Shown here piece after piece: positions 18,424 through 27,110 of a stretch of 64,000 nt of DNA. Both the position numbers and the translations under genes were made by a program. Position 1 is the stretch's first letter, and the number at the start of each line of letters is the position of its first letter. The stretch is from Prauserella flavalba. Its GTDB lineage: Bacteria > Actinomycetota > Actinomycetes > Mycobacteriales > Pseudonocardiaceae. The notes under the pieces were generated by a model. The model saw only the letters and a program-made list of their open reading frames with translations, had not been told where the DNA came from and searched no databases. The stretch is from the NCBI RefSeq assembly GCF_003202235.1, contig NZ_MASU01000002.1, positions 1-64,000 of the forward strand, written 5' to 3'.

Positions 18424-19806
18424 ATGGCCGAGCTGAGCTCGCTTTCCGCGACCGAACTGGTGGCCGAGTACCGCGCGGGCACGCTGTCGCCGGTCGAGGT
18501 CTCCGAGGCGGTGCTGGCCAGGATCGACGCACTGGAGGGCACCCTGCGCGCGCTCTACGCCTACGACCCGGACGCCGCCCGTGACTCGGCCCGCGCGGCC
18601 GAGCGGCGCTGGCTCGCCGGCGAGCCGCTCGGTGCCATCGACGGGGTTCCGTTGACGCTCAAGGAGAACATCGCCACGAGGGGCACGCCCGTGCCGCTGG
18701 GCACCGCGGCGACCGAGCTGTCGCCCGCCCCCGAGGACGCTCCCGCGGCCGCGAGCGTGCGCGAATGCGGCGGGGTGCTGCTCGCGAAGACGACCATGCC
18801 GGACTACGGGATGCTCACCTCCGGGCTCTCCAGCTTCCACCCGGCCACGCGCAACCCGTGGGACCACGCGCGCACTCCAGGCGGCTCGAGCGCGGGCGCC
18901 GCCGCCGCGGCCGCCGCGGGGTACGGACCATTGCACGCCGGCACCGACATCGGCGGGTCGATCCGGCTGCCCGCCGGGTGGTGCGGGCTGGTGGGGTTCA
19001 AGCCGAGCTTCGGGCGCGTGCCCGTGTTCCCGCCGTACCTCGGGCGCGTGGCGGGCCCCATGACCCGCACCGTCGCCGACGCAGCGCTGTTCATGGAGGT
19101 GCTCTCGCGGCCGGACTCGCGCGATCACCTGTGCCTGCCGCCGGAGGAGATCCCGTGGCACGAGCTCGCGCTCGACCCGGCCGGGCTGCGCATCGGGGTG
19201 CAGCTCGACGCCGGGGTCGGACTCGCCGTGGAGCCGGACGTGCGTGTCGCCGTGGCGGAGGCGGCGCGGCTGTTCGAGGCGGCCGGCGCGCGCGTCGAGC
19301 CGGTGGAACCGTTCCTCACCAGGCAGATGCTCGACGGGCTCGACCGGTTCTGGCGCACCCGGTTCGTCGTGGACACCGAGGAGCTGCCCGCCTCGCGGCG
19401 CCAACGGATCTTGCCCTACATCGCGGAGTGGGTGGCCGGGGGCGAAGGGCTTTCCGGCGTGGACGTCTACCGCGGGTTCGCGCAGATCGACGCGATCACC
19501 GCAGCCGCGCTGCGGGCGAGCGAGCCCTTCGACGTGGTGCTGTCGCCGACGTGCCCGGTGTCGGCGCCGCCGTTCGACTGGGCCTCGCCGACCAACGACC
19601 CGGCGCGGCCGTTCGAGCACATCGGATTCACGGTGCCGTACAACATGTCCGGCCAGCCCGCCGTGTCCGTCAACTGCGGGTATACGCGGGAGGGCCAGCC
19701 GATCGGCCTGCAGCTCGCCGGGCGCCGGTTCGACGACCTCGGCGTGCTGCGCGCAGCCGCGGCCTTCGAACGGCTACGCCCCGCGCAGCGCGCCTGGCCC
19801 GACTAG
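18424..19806 (+). CDS. Amidase, amidase-signature (AS) family
   Basis: 460 aa hydrolase of C-N bonds. The Ser-cisSer-Lys triad is visible: Lys80 in LTLKEN, the GGSS motif at 153-156, and nucleophile Ser179 in DIGGSIRLPA. The sequence YNMSGQPAVSVNCGYTREGQPIGLQL near the C-terminus is the usual AS-family ending. There are no GatB/GatC partners, so it is a catabolic amidase rather than the tRNA amidotransferase. Begins 10 nt after the SDR and is the last gene of the operon. Its 3' end overlaps the convergent LLM oxidoreductase gene by 33 bp. Confidence 0.9.
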   Translation: MAELSSLSATELVAEYRAGTLSPVEVSEAVLARIDALEGTLRALYAYDPDAARDSARAAERRWLAGEPLGAIDGVPLTLKENIATRGTPVPLGTAATELSPAPEDAPAAASVRECGGVLLAKTTMPDYGMLTSGLSSFHPATRNPWDHARTPGGSSAGAAAAAAAGYGPLHAGTDIGGSIRLPAGWCGLVGFKPSFGRVPVFPPYLGRVAGPMTRTVADAALFMEVLSRPDSRDHLCLPPEEIPWHELALDPAGLRIGVQLDAGVGLAVEPDVRVAVAEAARLFEAAGARVEPVEPFLTRQMLDGLDRFWRTRFVVDTEELPASRRQRILPYIAEWVAGGEGLSGVDVYRGFAQIDAITAAALRASEPFDVVLSPTCPVSAPPFDWASPTNDPARPFEHIGFTVPYNMSGQPAVSVNCGYTREGQPIGLQLAGRRFDDLGVLRAAAAFERLRPAQRAWPD

Positions 19807-20784
19807 TTCCGCGAGTCGGGCGTAGGAGTCGAGCATCTCAGCTCGGTCGAACGTGCTGAGCGTGATCAGCAACTCGTCGGCGCCGGTGCGCTCGACGAGC
19901 TCGGCCAGTTCCGAGGAGACCTGCTCGGGCGTGCCGTGGATCTGCCCGCTCAGCGACTGCTCCAGCAGTCGCGCCTCGCGCGCGGTCGGCGTGGGCAGCT
20001 CGGCGGCAGGCCGCAGCGGCGGGAACACGCCGCGCGTGCGGGCGTGGACCATCGACCACGCCTCCGGCAGCAACAGCCGCCGCGCCTGCTCGGTGGTGTC
20101 GGCGACCGCGACGGCGCTGGACACCACCACGTAGGGGCACGGCCAGAGCTCGGAGGGGCGGAACCGCTCACGGTAGGCGGCGATCCGTGTGGCGACGGCG
20201 TCAAGACCGGCGACGGGAGCGATCACGAGCGCCAGGCCGAGGTCGGCGGCGAGGTCCGCACCGGCGCCGGTGGCGAGCACGAACGCGGGTACTCGGAGTC
20301 CTTCGGCGGGGTAGCCGTGCACGCCGGGGTGTTTCCGCTGGTCGCCGGTGAAGTAGCCGAGCAGCTCGCGCACCTGCTCGCCGAACCGGTCGGCGTCGTC
20401 CTTGCCGTGGCCGAGTGCACCGCGCACCCCGTTCGTGAAGCCGACCGAGCGCCCGAGTCCCATGTCGATCCGGCCCGGGTAGAGCGCTTCGAGTGTGCCG
20501 AACTGCTCGGCGACGACGATCGGCTGGTGGTTGGGCAGCATCACCCCGCCCGTACCGACCCTGATGCGCGAGGTGGCCGCCGCGATCGCGGAGGCGAGCA
20601 CGGTGGGCGCTGACCCGGCGACCCCGGGCACGCCGTGGTGTTCCGACACCCAGAACCGGTGGTAGCCGAGTTCCTCGGCCTGCCGCGCGAAGCGGACCGT
20701 GTCGCGCACGGCCGCGGAGGTGTCCTGCCCCGTGCGTGTGCTGGAGCGGTCGAGGACCGACAGCGGAACCGGCAACGTCTGCAC
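19774..20784 (-). CDS. LLM-class flavin-dependent oxidoreductase (MsnO8-like)
   Basis: 336 aa luciferase-like monooxygenase using F420 or FMNH2. Family signatures: PLSVLDRS near the N-terminus, RFWVSEHHGVPGVAGSAP (about 42-59), RIRVGTGGVMLPNHQP, YPGRIDMGLGRS and GTPEQV. Homologues usually begin a few residues before PLSVLD, so I use the GTG at 20784; the frame stays open through the upstream repeat array but that stretch is repeat-derived (RGRERTTRG...). No convincing ribosome binding site is visible, so the start is uncertain. Convergent with the amidase gene. Confidence 0.83.
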   Translation of the reverse strand: MQTLPVPLSVLDRSSTRTGQDTSAAVRDTVRFARQAEELGYHRFWVSEHHGVPGVAGSAPTVLASAIAAATSRIRVGTGGVMLPNHQPIVVAEQFGTLEALYPGRIDMGLGRSVGFTNGVRGALGHGKDDADRFGEQVRELLGYFTGDQRKHPGVHGYPAEGLRVPAFVLATGAGADLAADLGLALVIAPVAGLDAVATRIAAYRERFRPSELWPCPYVVVSSAVAVADTTEQARRLLLPEAWSMVHARTRGVFPPLRPAAELPTPTAREARLLEQSLSGQIHGTPEQVSSELAELVERTGADELLITLSTFDRAEMLDSYARLAELVGPGALRGA

Positions 20785-20821
20785 ACGAGGTGCAACGCCG
20801 TGCCCAGCGCCCCGAATTCCG

Positions 20822-20989
20822 CGCGAGTCGTGCGTTCCCGACCGCGAGTCGTACGCCCAGGACCGCGAGTCGTGCGTTCCCGACCGCGAGTTGTGCGTTC
20901 CCACATCGTGAACGCACAACTCGCGTGCAGGAGTGCACAACTCGCGTGCAGGAGTGCACGACTCGCGAACGGGAGTGCACGACTCGCGA
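20822..20989. repeat. Palindromic array of eight 21-bp repeats
   Basis: Four units resembling CGCGAGTCGTGCGTTCCCGAC run forward (20822-20904) and four units in reverse complement form (for example AGTGCACGACTCGCG) follow to 20989. The two innermost units make a perfect 16-bp inverted repeat, CGCGAGTTGTGCGTTC at 20885-20900 against 20910-20925, with a 9-nt loop. Period is 21 bp within each half. The array lies between the LLM gene start and a truncated MFS gene. Confidence 0.85.
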
Positions 20990-21143
20990 ACGGCACCGAG
21001 CCCGCGACGAGTGTCGGATCGTCGGTCAGCGACGCGACCAGCAGCGGCCCCGCGGCGAGCGCGATGCCGTCGGCGATGTTCGTGAACGCGTTGGCGGTCC
21101 ACAGTTTCGCGAAGTCCGCCCCCCAGCGGCGTCCGTTGTCCAC
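20990..21143 (-). pseudogene. Truncated MFS transporter, N-terminal fragment only
   Basis: From a GTG at 21143 the minus strand encodes about 50 residues ending DDPTLVAG before it runs into the repeat array. FAKLWTANAFTNIADGIALA followed by GPLLVASLT is the usual first helix region of enterobactin-exporter-like MFS proteins. The remaining about 350 residues are absent; on the far side of the array the LLM gene begins. A deletion with one end in or at the array would explain this. Confidence 0.6.
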
Positions 21144-21192
21144 TCCGCACGCACTCACGACAGCGCAAGTACCCGCGCGGGGCAACGGATTT

Positions 21193-22053
21193 TCAGCCGA
21201 GTGCGCCGATCGCCTCCGCGAGCCCGAGTACGCGCTTGGCGTTGTCGACGTGCAGGTTCTCGATCATCCGGCCGTCGACGGTCACCACACCGCGGCCAGC
21301 CTTCCTGGCCTCCTCGAAAGCGTCGATGATCTTGCGGGCCTGCGCGACCTCCTCCTCGGAGGGCGCGAACACCTTGTTGCACGGCTCGATCTGGCCTGGG
21401 TGGATGAGGGTCTTGCCATCGAAGCCGAAGCGCCTGCCCTGCAGGCACTCCACCTCGAAGCCCTCGAGGTCCTTCACGTCGTTGTAGACGCCGTCGAGGA
21501 TCACCTTGCCCGTCGCGCGAGCCGCCAGCAGGCACAGCGAGAGCCCGCCGAGCAGCGGCGCCCGCCCGGGGACGAACTCGGCGTGCAGCTCCTTGGCGAG
21601 GTCGTTGGTGCCCATGACGAGCACGGTGAGCCGCTCGCTGGCCGAGGCGATCTCCTCGGCGTGCAGCATCGCGATCGGCGTCTCGACCATCGCCCAGATC
21701 TTCGTCTCGTCGGGTGCCCCGCCGAGCTCCAGCGCGCGCTCGATGTTGTGCACGTCGCGAGCGGAGTTCACCTTCGGCACCACCACGGCGGCCGGGGCCG
21801 CCTGCGCCGCGGCCCGCAGGTCCGCGTCGTGCCACTGGGTCTCCAGCCCGTTGACGCGGATGGTCACCTCGCGCGAGCCGTACTCGCCGGACGACGCCGC
21901 CGCGCACACGCGCTCGCGCGCGGCCTCCTTGGCGTCGGGGGCGACGGCGTCCTCGAGGTCCAGGATGAGCGCGTCGGCAGGCAACGTCTTCGCCTTCTCC
22001 AGCGCCCGCTCGTTCGCGCCGGGCATGTAGAGAACGGAACGGCGCGGTTTCAC
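21193..22053 (-). CDS. HpcH/HpaI aldolase / CitE-like CoA-ester lyase
   Basis: 286 aa TIM-barrel enzyme. [19 protein letters not shown] at the N-terminus and LILDLEDAV at about 29-37 are CitE/malyl-CoA lyase signatures; VPKVNS, WAMVETP (metal and CoA-acyl binding Glu), [10 protein letters not shown] and [12 protein letters not shown] follow in the expected order. Members cleave or hydrolyse citryl-, malyl- or methylmalyl-CoA type esters. GTG start with AAGGAGG and a 7-nt spacer. It overlaps the upstream paralogous gene by GTGA, so the two are co-translated; the pair resembles malyl-CoA lyase/thioesterase arrangements, but the acyl-CoA substrate is not determined. Confidence 0.86.
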   Translation of the reverse strand: MKPRRSVLYMPGANERALEKAKTLPADALILDLEDAVAPDAKEAARERVCAAASSGEYGSREVTIRVNGLETQWHDADLRAAAQAAPAAVVVPKVNSARDVHNIERALELGGAPDETKIWAMVETPIAMLHAEEIASASERLTVLVMGTNDLAKELHAEFVPGRAPLLGGLSLCLLAARATGKVILDGVYNDVKDLEGFEVECLQGRRFGFDGKTLIHPGQIEPCNKVFAPSEEEVAQARKIIDAFEEARKAGRGVVTVDGRMIENLHVDNAKRVLGLAEAIGALG

Positions 22054-23120
22054 GCGAGTGCCTCCTTCGTTGCCGCGTCGTAGGCCTCGGCCAGCTCGGG
22101 GTCGCCCGCCGCGAGCGCGTCCGCCAGCTCGGCGACCACCCTGCACTGCTTCACCGACGCGTCGTCCTGCATCTTCCCGTCGATCATCACCGCACCGGTG
22201 CCGTCGCCCATCGCGGCGATCACCTTGCGGGCCCACGCGACGTCCTCGGGCGCGGGGGAGAACACCTTCTTCGCGATGTCGATCTGCACCGGGTGCAGGC
22301 TCCACGCGCCGACGCAGCCGAGGAGGAACGCGTTGCGGAACTGGTCCTCGCAGGCCACGACGTCGCGGATGTCACCGAACGGCCCGTAGTACGGCAGGAT
22401 CCCGTGCAGCACGCACGCGTCGACCATGCGCGCGACGGTGTAGTGCCACAGATCCTGCTGGTAGGTGGTGCGGCCCTCGGTGAGGTCGTCGCCGACGGGG
22501 TCGGTGCGCACGAGGTAGCCGGGGTGCCCTCCGCCGACGCGGGTGGTCTTCATGCGCCTGCTGGCGGCGAGGTCGGCGGGGCCGAGCGAGATGCCCTGCA
22601 TGCGCGGGCTCGCGCCGGCGATCTCCTCCACGTTGGCGACGCCGCTCGCGGTCTCCAGGATCGCGTGCACCAGCAGCGGCTTCCGCAACCCGGCCCGTGC
22701 CTCCAGCTGCGCGAGCAGGCGGTCGACGTAGTGGATGTCCTGCGCGCCCTCGACCTTCGGCACCATGATGACGTCGAGCTTGTCGCCGATCTCGGTGACG
22801 AGCGTGATCAGGTCGTCGAGCACCCACGGAGAGTCGAGGCTGTTGACGCGCGTCCAGAGCTGGGTGGAGCCGAAGTCGTTCTCCTTGGCGACCTTGACGA
22901 GCCCCTCGCGGGCGGCCTCCTTGCGATCGGCCTTGACCGCGTCCTCGAGGTTGCCGAGCAGCACGTCGACCTTCTTGGCGAGGTCGGGCGCCTTGGCGAC
23001 CATCTTCTCGTTGCTCGGATCGAAGAAATGAATCATCCTCGACGGCAGGGCCGGGATCTGCCTGACCGGCTCCGGCGCACCCACGGCGAGCGGGGCGAAG
23101 AAGTCCTTCGGCGAGCGCAT
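22050..23120 (-). CDS. CitE-family lyase, larger paralogue (malyl-CoA lyase-like)
   Basis: 356 aa. Also a CitE/HpcH barrel protein: [20 protein letters not shown] (about 60-79), [47 protein letters not shown], and [25 protein letters not shown]. Compared with the neighbour it has an extra about 60-residue insertion between the LGPADLA motif and WSLHPVQ. The ATG at 23120 has GGAGG 5 nt upstream; an ATG five codons earlier at 23135 is less likely. First gene of the two-gene operon. Function probably a CoA-ester lyase acting before or with the smaller enzyme; inference. Confidence 0.82.
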   Translation of the reverse strand: MRSPKDFFAPLAVGAPEPVRQIPALPSRMIHFFDPSNEKMVAKAPDLAKKVDVLLGNLEDAVKADRKEAAREGLVKVAKENDFGSTQLWTRVNSLDSPWVLDDLITLVTEIGDKLDVIMVPKVEGAQDIHYVDRLLAQLEARAGLRKPLLVHAILETASGVANVEEIAGASPRMQGISLGPADLAASRRMKTTRVGGGHPGYLVRTDPVGDDLTEGRTTYQQDLWHYTVARMVDACVLHGILPYYGPFGDIRDVVACEDQFRNAFLLGCVGAWSLHPVQIDIAKKVFSPAPEDVAWARKVIAAMGDGTGAVMIDGKMQDDASVKQCRVVAELADALAAGDPELAEAYDAATKEALA

Positions 23121-23433
23121 CGGGTCCTCCAGCACTGGCGGTCAATACCCGGCGACCCTATCCCGGCTTCCCGGCTCAGGGCTGCGGTACACATCACCGC
23201 TCCACTCTGAGAAGCACCGTTCGGCCGCACGTCACCCATCCGGCGGCACTGCCGGACCGAAGTCCGATTACCGCCCACCGACCGATCACCGACCGTTCGG
23301 CGCCGCCGATCGCAGCTACTCGTCCTACCGGCAGACTGCGACCCGTTTCCGCTGGTACCTAAGTTGTGGTGCTTCCCGCCAGGGCGCACCGGGCACGCGT
23401 GAGTCGCAGAAACGGCAGAGGGAGGCGGACTTC
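23121..23433. other. Intergenic region between divergent genes
   Basis: 313 nt between the CitE-like operon (minus) and an unknown gene (plus). It must hold both promoters. I see GGAGG-type ribosome binding sites at both ends but no perfect inverted repeat, RNA gene or credible ORF. Confidence 0.6.
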
Positions 23434-24075
23434 GTGGCGGTAACACCCGGGCACACCGCGGTGACGAGCGGTTCGAACGGAACCAGGTCGGCTCCCAGCC
23501 GCATCGTCGCACCCATCGAACTGCCTGCCTCCGGTGACGAGCTGGCCGCCGAGGCGGCGGCGCAGCTGGGCTGGGACGCCGTGCTGCTTCCCCGGCTGAC
23601 GATGTTCGGCCGCCGGGTGTACGTGGTGGCCAGGCTCCGGCCGGAGGCGCACGCCGAGCGGATCGCGCTGGGCGTCGGCCCGGTCACCGACAGGGCGAGC
23701 GTGTCGACGTGGACGTGGCCGGAGCTGGCCGCGAGCGCGCCGCCGCCCGCCGCGGAGATCGTCGGCGTGCTCGCCGTCGCGAGGCACTGGCGCACCGGTC
23801 TCGCCGCGACCGTTCCGTTCGCGCGCTACGGCGACGCGGCGATGGTGCTCCCGCACTCGGCGACCCTGAGCCACGACTACGTCGACAACTGCCTCCCGCG
23901 CGCCCGTGCCTACGGCCTGGCCGTGGTCACCGCCGACGAGAACGCGACCGTCGGGCTCGACCTTTCGGGCCGCGACGAGCGAATCACCCTCGGCGAGGAC
24001 GCCGTGTCCCGCTGGGTCAACGAGGTGGTCTACGAGCAGCTGCTGGCGCTGGAGACCCCTGCCGACGCGCACTGA
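23434..24075 (+). CDS. Conserved-looking hypothetical protein
   Basis: 213 aa, not recognised. Soluble, acidic, with no signal peptide, membrane helix or Cys cluster. Pattern of alternating strands and helices (RVYVVARLRPEAHAERIALG, VVTADENATVGLDLSG). Ends WVNEVVYEQLLALE. GTG start preceded by GGGAGG at a good distance. The next gene starts 19 nt downstream on the same strand and may be co-transcribed. Confidence 0.75.
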   Translation: MAVTPGHTAVTSGSNGTRSAPSRIVAPIELPASGDELAAEAAAQLGWDAVLLPRLTMFGRRVYVVARLRPEAHAERIALGVGPVTDRASVSTWTWPELAASAPPPAAEIVGVLAVARHWRTGLAATVPFARYGDAAMVLPHSATLSHDYVDNCLPRARAYGLAVVTADENATVGLDLSGRDERITLGEDAVSRWVNEVVYEQLLALETPADAH

Positions 24076-24094
24076 TCTCACTAGGCTCGGTGCC

Positions 24095-24757
24095 ATGCGA
24101 GTCGTTATCGCCGGTGGACACGGACAGATCGCGCTGCGGCTGGAGAAGCTGCTCGCCGCGAACGGCGACACCGCCGTTGGCATCGTCCGTAACGTCGACC
24201 ACGCCGCCGACCTACGGGACGTGAGCGCCGAGCCCGCGGTGCTCGACCTCGAGACCGCCACCCTCGACGAGGTCGCCGTGGTGCTGGAAGGTGCCGATGC
24301 CGCGGTGTTCGCGGCGGGTGCGGGGCCGGGCAGCGGAACGGCGCGCAAGGAGACCGTCGACCGCGGCGCCGCCGTGTTGTTCGCCGACGCCGCCGAGCGC
24401 GCGGGCGTGAGCCGCTTCGTGCAGATCAGTTCGATGGGCGCCGCGGGCCCCATCGAAGAGGCGGCCGTGGGCGAGGTGTTCGCCGCGTATCTCCGCGCGA
24501 AGGCCGCCGCCGAGGAAGATCTGCGCAAGCGCGAACTCGACTGGACGATCCTGCGGCCCGGCAGGCTCACCAACGATCCCGGTACCGGCCTCGTCCACCT
24601 CGCCGAGTCCGTGCCGAGGGCCGACGTCACGCGCGACGACGTCGCCGCGGTGATCGCCGAGCTGCTCACCGAGGACGGTACGTCGGCCTCCAACCGCCGG
24701 GTGCTCGAACTCACCGGCGGCAACACACCGATCGAGGAAGCCGTCAGCCGGGTCTGA
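24095..24757 (+). CDS. NAD(P)-binding Rossmann protein, NmrA/atypical SDR type
   Basis: 220 aa. MRVVIAGGHGQIALRL is a nucleotide-binding GxxGxxA loop; the sequence FVQISSMGA (about 108-116) and YLRAKAAAEEDL (about 132-143, YxxxK) fit atypical SDRs such as YwnB/NmrA-like proteins. DWTILRPGRLTNDPGTG is the usual motif after the active site. Predicted cytosolic NAD(P)H-binding epimerase/dehydratase-like or redox-sensing protein; substrate unknown. Confidence 0.85.
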   Translation: MRVVIAGGHGQIALRLEKLLAANGDTAVGIVRNVDHAADLRDVSAEPAVLDLETATLDEVAVVLEGADAAVFAAGAGPGSGTARKETVDRGAAVLFADAAERAGVSRFVQISSMGAAGPIEEAAVGEVFAAYLRAKAAAEEDLRKRELDWTILRPGRLTNDPGTGLVHLAESVPRADVTRDDVAAVIAELLTEDGTSASNRRVLELTGGNTPIEEAVSRV

Positions 24758-24797
24758 CACCCGTTTCGGTCGGACCCTCCCGGTAGGTTCTGCCCCC

Positions 24798-25160
24798 GTG
24801 GAATCCAGCACACCCGGGATCGAGCGCGCCCGCACCCAGACCGGTGCGCTGCTGCGCCGGATCAACGCCGCGAGCGCCGAACTGGCGACGGAGCGGTTCA
24901 CCTACACCAGCCCCGACGGCCTGGTCCGGGCGACGGTCGACGGCAACGGAGCCCTGCTCGGCATCTCCCTCGCGGAGGGTGCCGTGCGCACGGCCGGGCT
25001 CGGCTCCCAGCTCGTCACCGCGGTGAACACCGCGCGCAGGGCCGCGACGCTCGACAGCCGCGACCGCCTCGCCTCGGTGATCGGCGGCAAGCGGGCCGAC
25101 GCGCTGATCGGCTCCTCGGAGTACGACGGCATGCTCGACGGGGTGAGCAGCGATGACTGA
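24798..25160 (+). CDS. YbaB/EbfC-family protein
   Basis: 120 aa. YbaB-like fold: an N-terminal helix, then TYTSPDGLVRATVDGNGALLGISLAEGA (beta hairpin) and a long C-terminal helix. Members bind DNA nonspecifically, and in actinomycetes variants sit beside secretion or unknown genes. GTG start. It overlaps the next gene by 8 nt, and that one overlaps a third by 7 nt, so three small proteins are made together. Confidence 0.75.
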   Translation: MESSTPGIERARTQTGALLRRINAASAELATERFTYTSPDGLVRATVDGNGALLGISLAEGAVRTAGLGSQLVTAVNTARRAATLDSRDRLASVIGGKRADALIGSSEYDGMLDGVSSDD

Positions 25161-25437
25161 GCAGGCCGGGGACAGGTTGGCGCAGGCAGGAAAACGCCGC
25201 GCCGAGGCCGACGCGAAGATCATCGGCGAGAAGATCGAGGAAGGCCTCGGCGTGGTGCAGGTCGACATCCTCGGCTCTCTGCGGGCGATCGAGCTCGACC
25301 ACCGGGTGTTGCCCGAGCTGGCCGAGGTGCGCGTGGCCGAGCTGGTCACGGCCGCCGTTCACCGCGCGGAGCGCAAGGCCGGAGAGCTGCGGCAGATCGT
25401 GCTCGGCGCCGACCCGATGCGGGAGGACGCGTGCTGA
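25153..25437 (+). CDS. Small YbaB-like protein
   Basis: 94 aa. QVDILGSLRAIELDHRVLPELAEVRVAEL matches the hairpin-plus-helix half of YbaB proteins, followed by a helix rich in Ala and Arg. It lacks the long N-terminal helix of its neighbour, so the two may form a heterodimer; that is inference. Starts inside the preceding gene (8-nt overlap). Confidence 0.65.
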   Translation: MTEQAGDRLAQAGKRRAEADAKIIGEKIEEGLGVVQVDILGSLRAIELDHRVLPELAEVRVAELVTAAVHRAERKAGELRQIVLGADPMREDAC

Positions 25438-25751
25438 CCGCCGCGCAGGGTGTCCACACAGGAGTGTCGACAGACGAGGCGGAACGGATCGTCCTCGACA
25501 TCGCGGGCAAGCTCGGGCTCGACGGGCCGGTGTCCGAAGTGCTCGGAGAACTACGCGCACTGTCCATACCGGACACTGCCGAGCCCGCGCGGAGCCTGGT
25601 GTTCGACGTCGCCGCGCGGCTTGTCGAGGCTGTCGGCGGGCTGGACCGGTCCGACTTCCTGTTCGCCGCCGTGCGCGCCGCGACCCGGATCCTCGCCGAC
25701 TTCGTCACGCAGGCCGGTCAGCTGAGCGGGCCGAGCACGCGGTCGAGGTAG
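25431..25751 (+). CDS. Small helical hypothetical protein
   Basis: 106 aa, mostly helical, no recognised family. GTG at 25431 overlaps the previous stop by 7 nt and has GGGAGGA just before it. It ends inside the convergent lactone-oxidase gene (34-bp overlap). Third member of the YbaB-like small-gene set. Confidence 0.6.
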   Translation: MLTAAQGVHTGVSTDEAERIVLDIAGKLGLDGPVSEVLGELRALSIPDTAEPARSLVFDVAARLVEAVGGLDRSDFLFAAVRAATRILADFVTQAGQLSGPSTRSR

Positions 25752-27025
25752 GCGTTGCCGAACAGGTCGAACGGGTCCACCTCCTTGCGCACGGCCAGGA
25801 AGTCGTCGAAGCGCGGATACCGCTGCCGCAGTGCCGCGGCGTCGAGATCGTGCAGCTTGCCCCAGTGCGGGCGGCCGCCCACGGCACCGGCGATCTCGCC
25901 GAACGCGGTGAAGTACTCGCGGTAGGGCATGCCGACGTACTGGTGGATGGCGATGTAGGCGGAGTCGCGGCCGTAGGCGGTGGAGAGCCAGACGTCGTCG
26001 GCCGCCGCGACGCGCACCTCCACCGGGAACGCCACGGGATCGGCGAGCTTCGGCACCAGCGCGCGCAGCTCACCGAGCACGTCGTGCACCGACTCCCTCG
26101 GCAGCGCGAACTCCGACTCAACGAATCGCACCGAGCGCTGGGTGACGAACACGCGGTGGGAGGCGTCGCTGTACTCCCGCCCGGACAGCGCCGCCGAGGA
26201 GAGCCTTCCCAGCGACGGCACCAGCCTGGGCACGGCGCGGCCCACGCGGCACAGCGTGCCGAACGCGGCGTTCTCCATGATCGTGTAGTCGACGAACCGG
26301 CGAACGTTCGACAGCGGGCGGGCAGGACTGCCCGGTTCGAGCCGGTTGTTGCGCTTGACCAGTGCGTTGCGGCCGTGGGGGAACCAGTAGAACTCGAAGT
26401 GGTCGTTGTGCTCGGCGAAGTCGTGGAACCCGTCGAGCACCTGCTCCAGTGGCTCGGGCCGCTCCTGCGCCCTCAGCACGAATGCCGGTTCGCAGCGCAG
26501 GGTCACGGTGCTGAGTACCCCCAGTGCGCCGAGGCCTACCCGCGCGGCGGCGAAGAGGTCCGGCCTGCGTTCGGGTGAGCACGACACCACCGAGCCGTCG
26601 GCCAGCACGATCTCCAGCGCCGCGACCTGCGTGGCCAGGCCGCCGAATCGGGCGCCGGTGCCGTGGGTGCCGGTGGAGATCGCGCCCGCGATGGTCTGCG
26701 CGTCGATGTCACCCAGGTTGGTCATGGCGAGGCCGCGTGCGGCCAGCTCGGCGTTGAGCGCGCGCAGCGTGGTGCCCGAGCGCACGGTGACCAGGCCGGT
26801 TTCCGGGTCGGCGGCGACGATGCCCGTCCACGCGCCGAGGTCGATCGCGTCGGAGTCGGTCGCGGCGATGTCGGTGAAGGAGTGGCCGCTGCCGAGTGCG
26901 CGCACGCGCCGCCCTTCGACGGCGGCGTCGGCGACCACCTCGGCGAGCTCGGCGGTGCTGCGCGGCCGGTGGACGCGGCGCGGGTGCGCCACGGCCGTTC
27001 CCGCCCAGTTGGTCCACGCTGACAA
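25718..27025 (-). CDS. FAD-linked D-arabinono/L-gulono-1,4-lactone oxidase
   Basis: 435 aa VAO-family flavoprotein that oxidises an aldono-1,4-lactone. FAD domain: RVRALGSGHSFTDIAATD (about 40-57), TLRALNAELAARGLAMTNLGDID and TGTHGTGARFGGLA. The C-terminal ALO domain ends with GRPHWGKLH (HWGK motif) and DPFDLFGNAYLDRVL. I prefer the TTG at 27025 because GGGGAGG lies 6 nt upstream; a GTG 11 codons earlier at 27058 has no ribosome binding site. Divergent from the PLP enzyme gene. Product could be an ascorbate-like compound or a mycothiol-independent antioxidant; unclear. Confidence 0.88.
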   Translation of the reverse strand: MSAWTNWAGTAVAHPRRVHRPRSTAELAEVVADAAVEGRRVRALGSGHSFTDIAATDSDAIDLGAWTGIVAADPETGLVTVRSGTTLRALNAELAARGLAMTNLGDIDAQTIAGAISTGTHGTGARFGGLATQVAALEIVLADGSVVSCSPERRPDLFAAARVGLGALGVLSTVTLRCEPAFVLRAQERPEPLEQVLDGFHDFAEHNDHFEFYWFPHGRNALVKRNNRLEPGSPARPLSNVRRFVDYTIMENAAFGTLCRVGRAVPRLVPSLGRLSSAALSGREYSDASHRVFVTQRSVRFVESEFALPRESVHDVLGELRALVPKLADPVAFPVEVRVAAADDVWLSTAYGRDSAYIAIHQYVGMPYREYFTAFGEIAGAVGGRPHWGKLHDLDAAALRQRYPRFDDFLAVRKEVDPFDLFGNAYLDRVLGPLS

Positions 27026-27110
27026 CGGCTGCCTCCCCGATGGTCTGGGTTTGGCCACGATAAGTGAATACGATTCGCGTTACAAGCCTTCCTGGCGTAA
27101 CGTACGCGCC

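Noticed and set aside
20822-20989. CRISPR array
   Set aside because: Repeats are adjacent with no unique spacers, switch orientation in the middle and have no cas genes nearby.
19774-21168. 464-residue LLM protein including an N-terminal extension
   Set aside because: The extra 128 residues are translated from the repeat array and the MFS remnant; family members start near PLSVLD.
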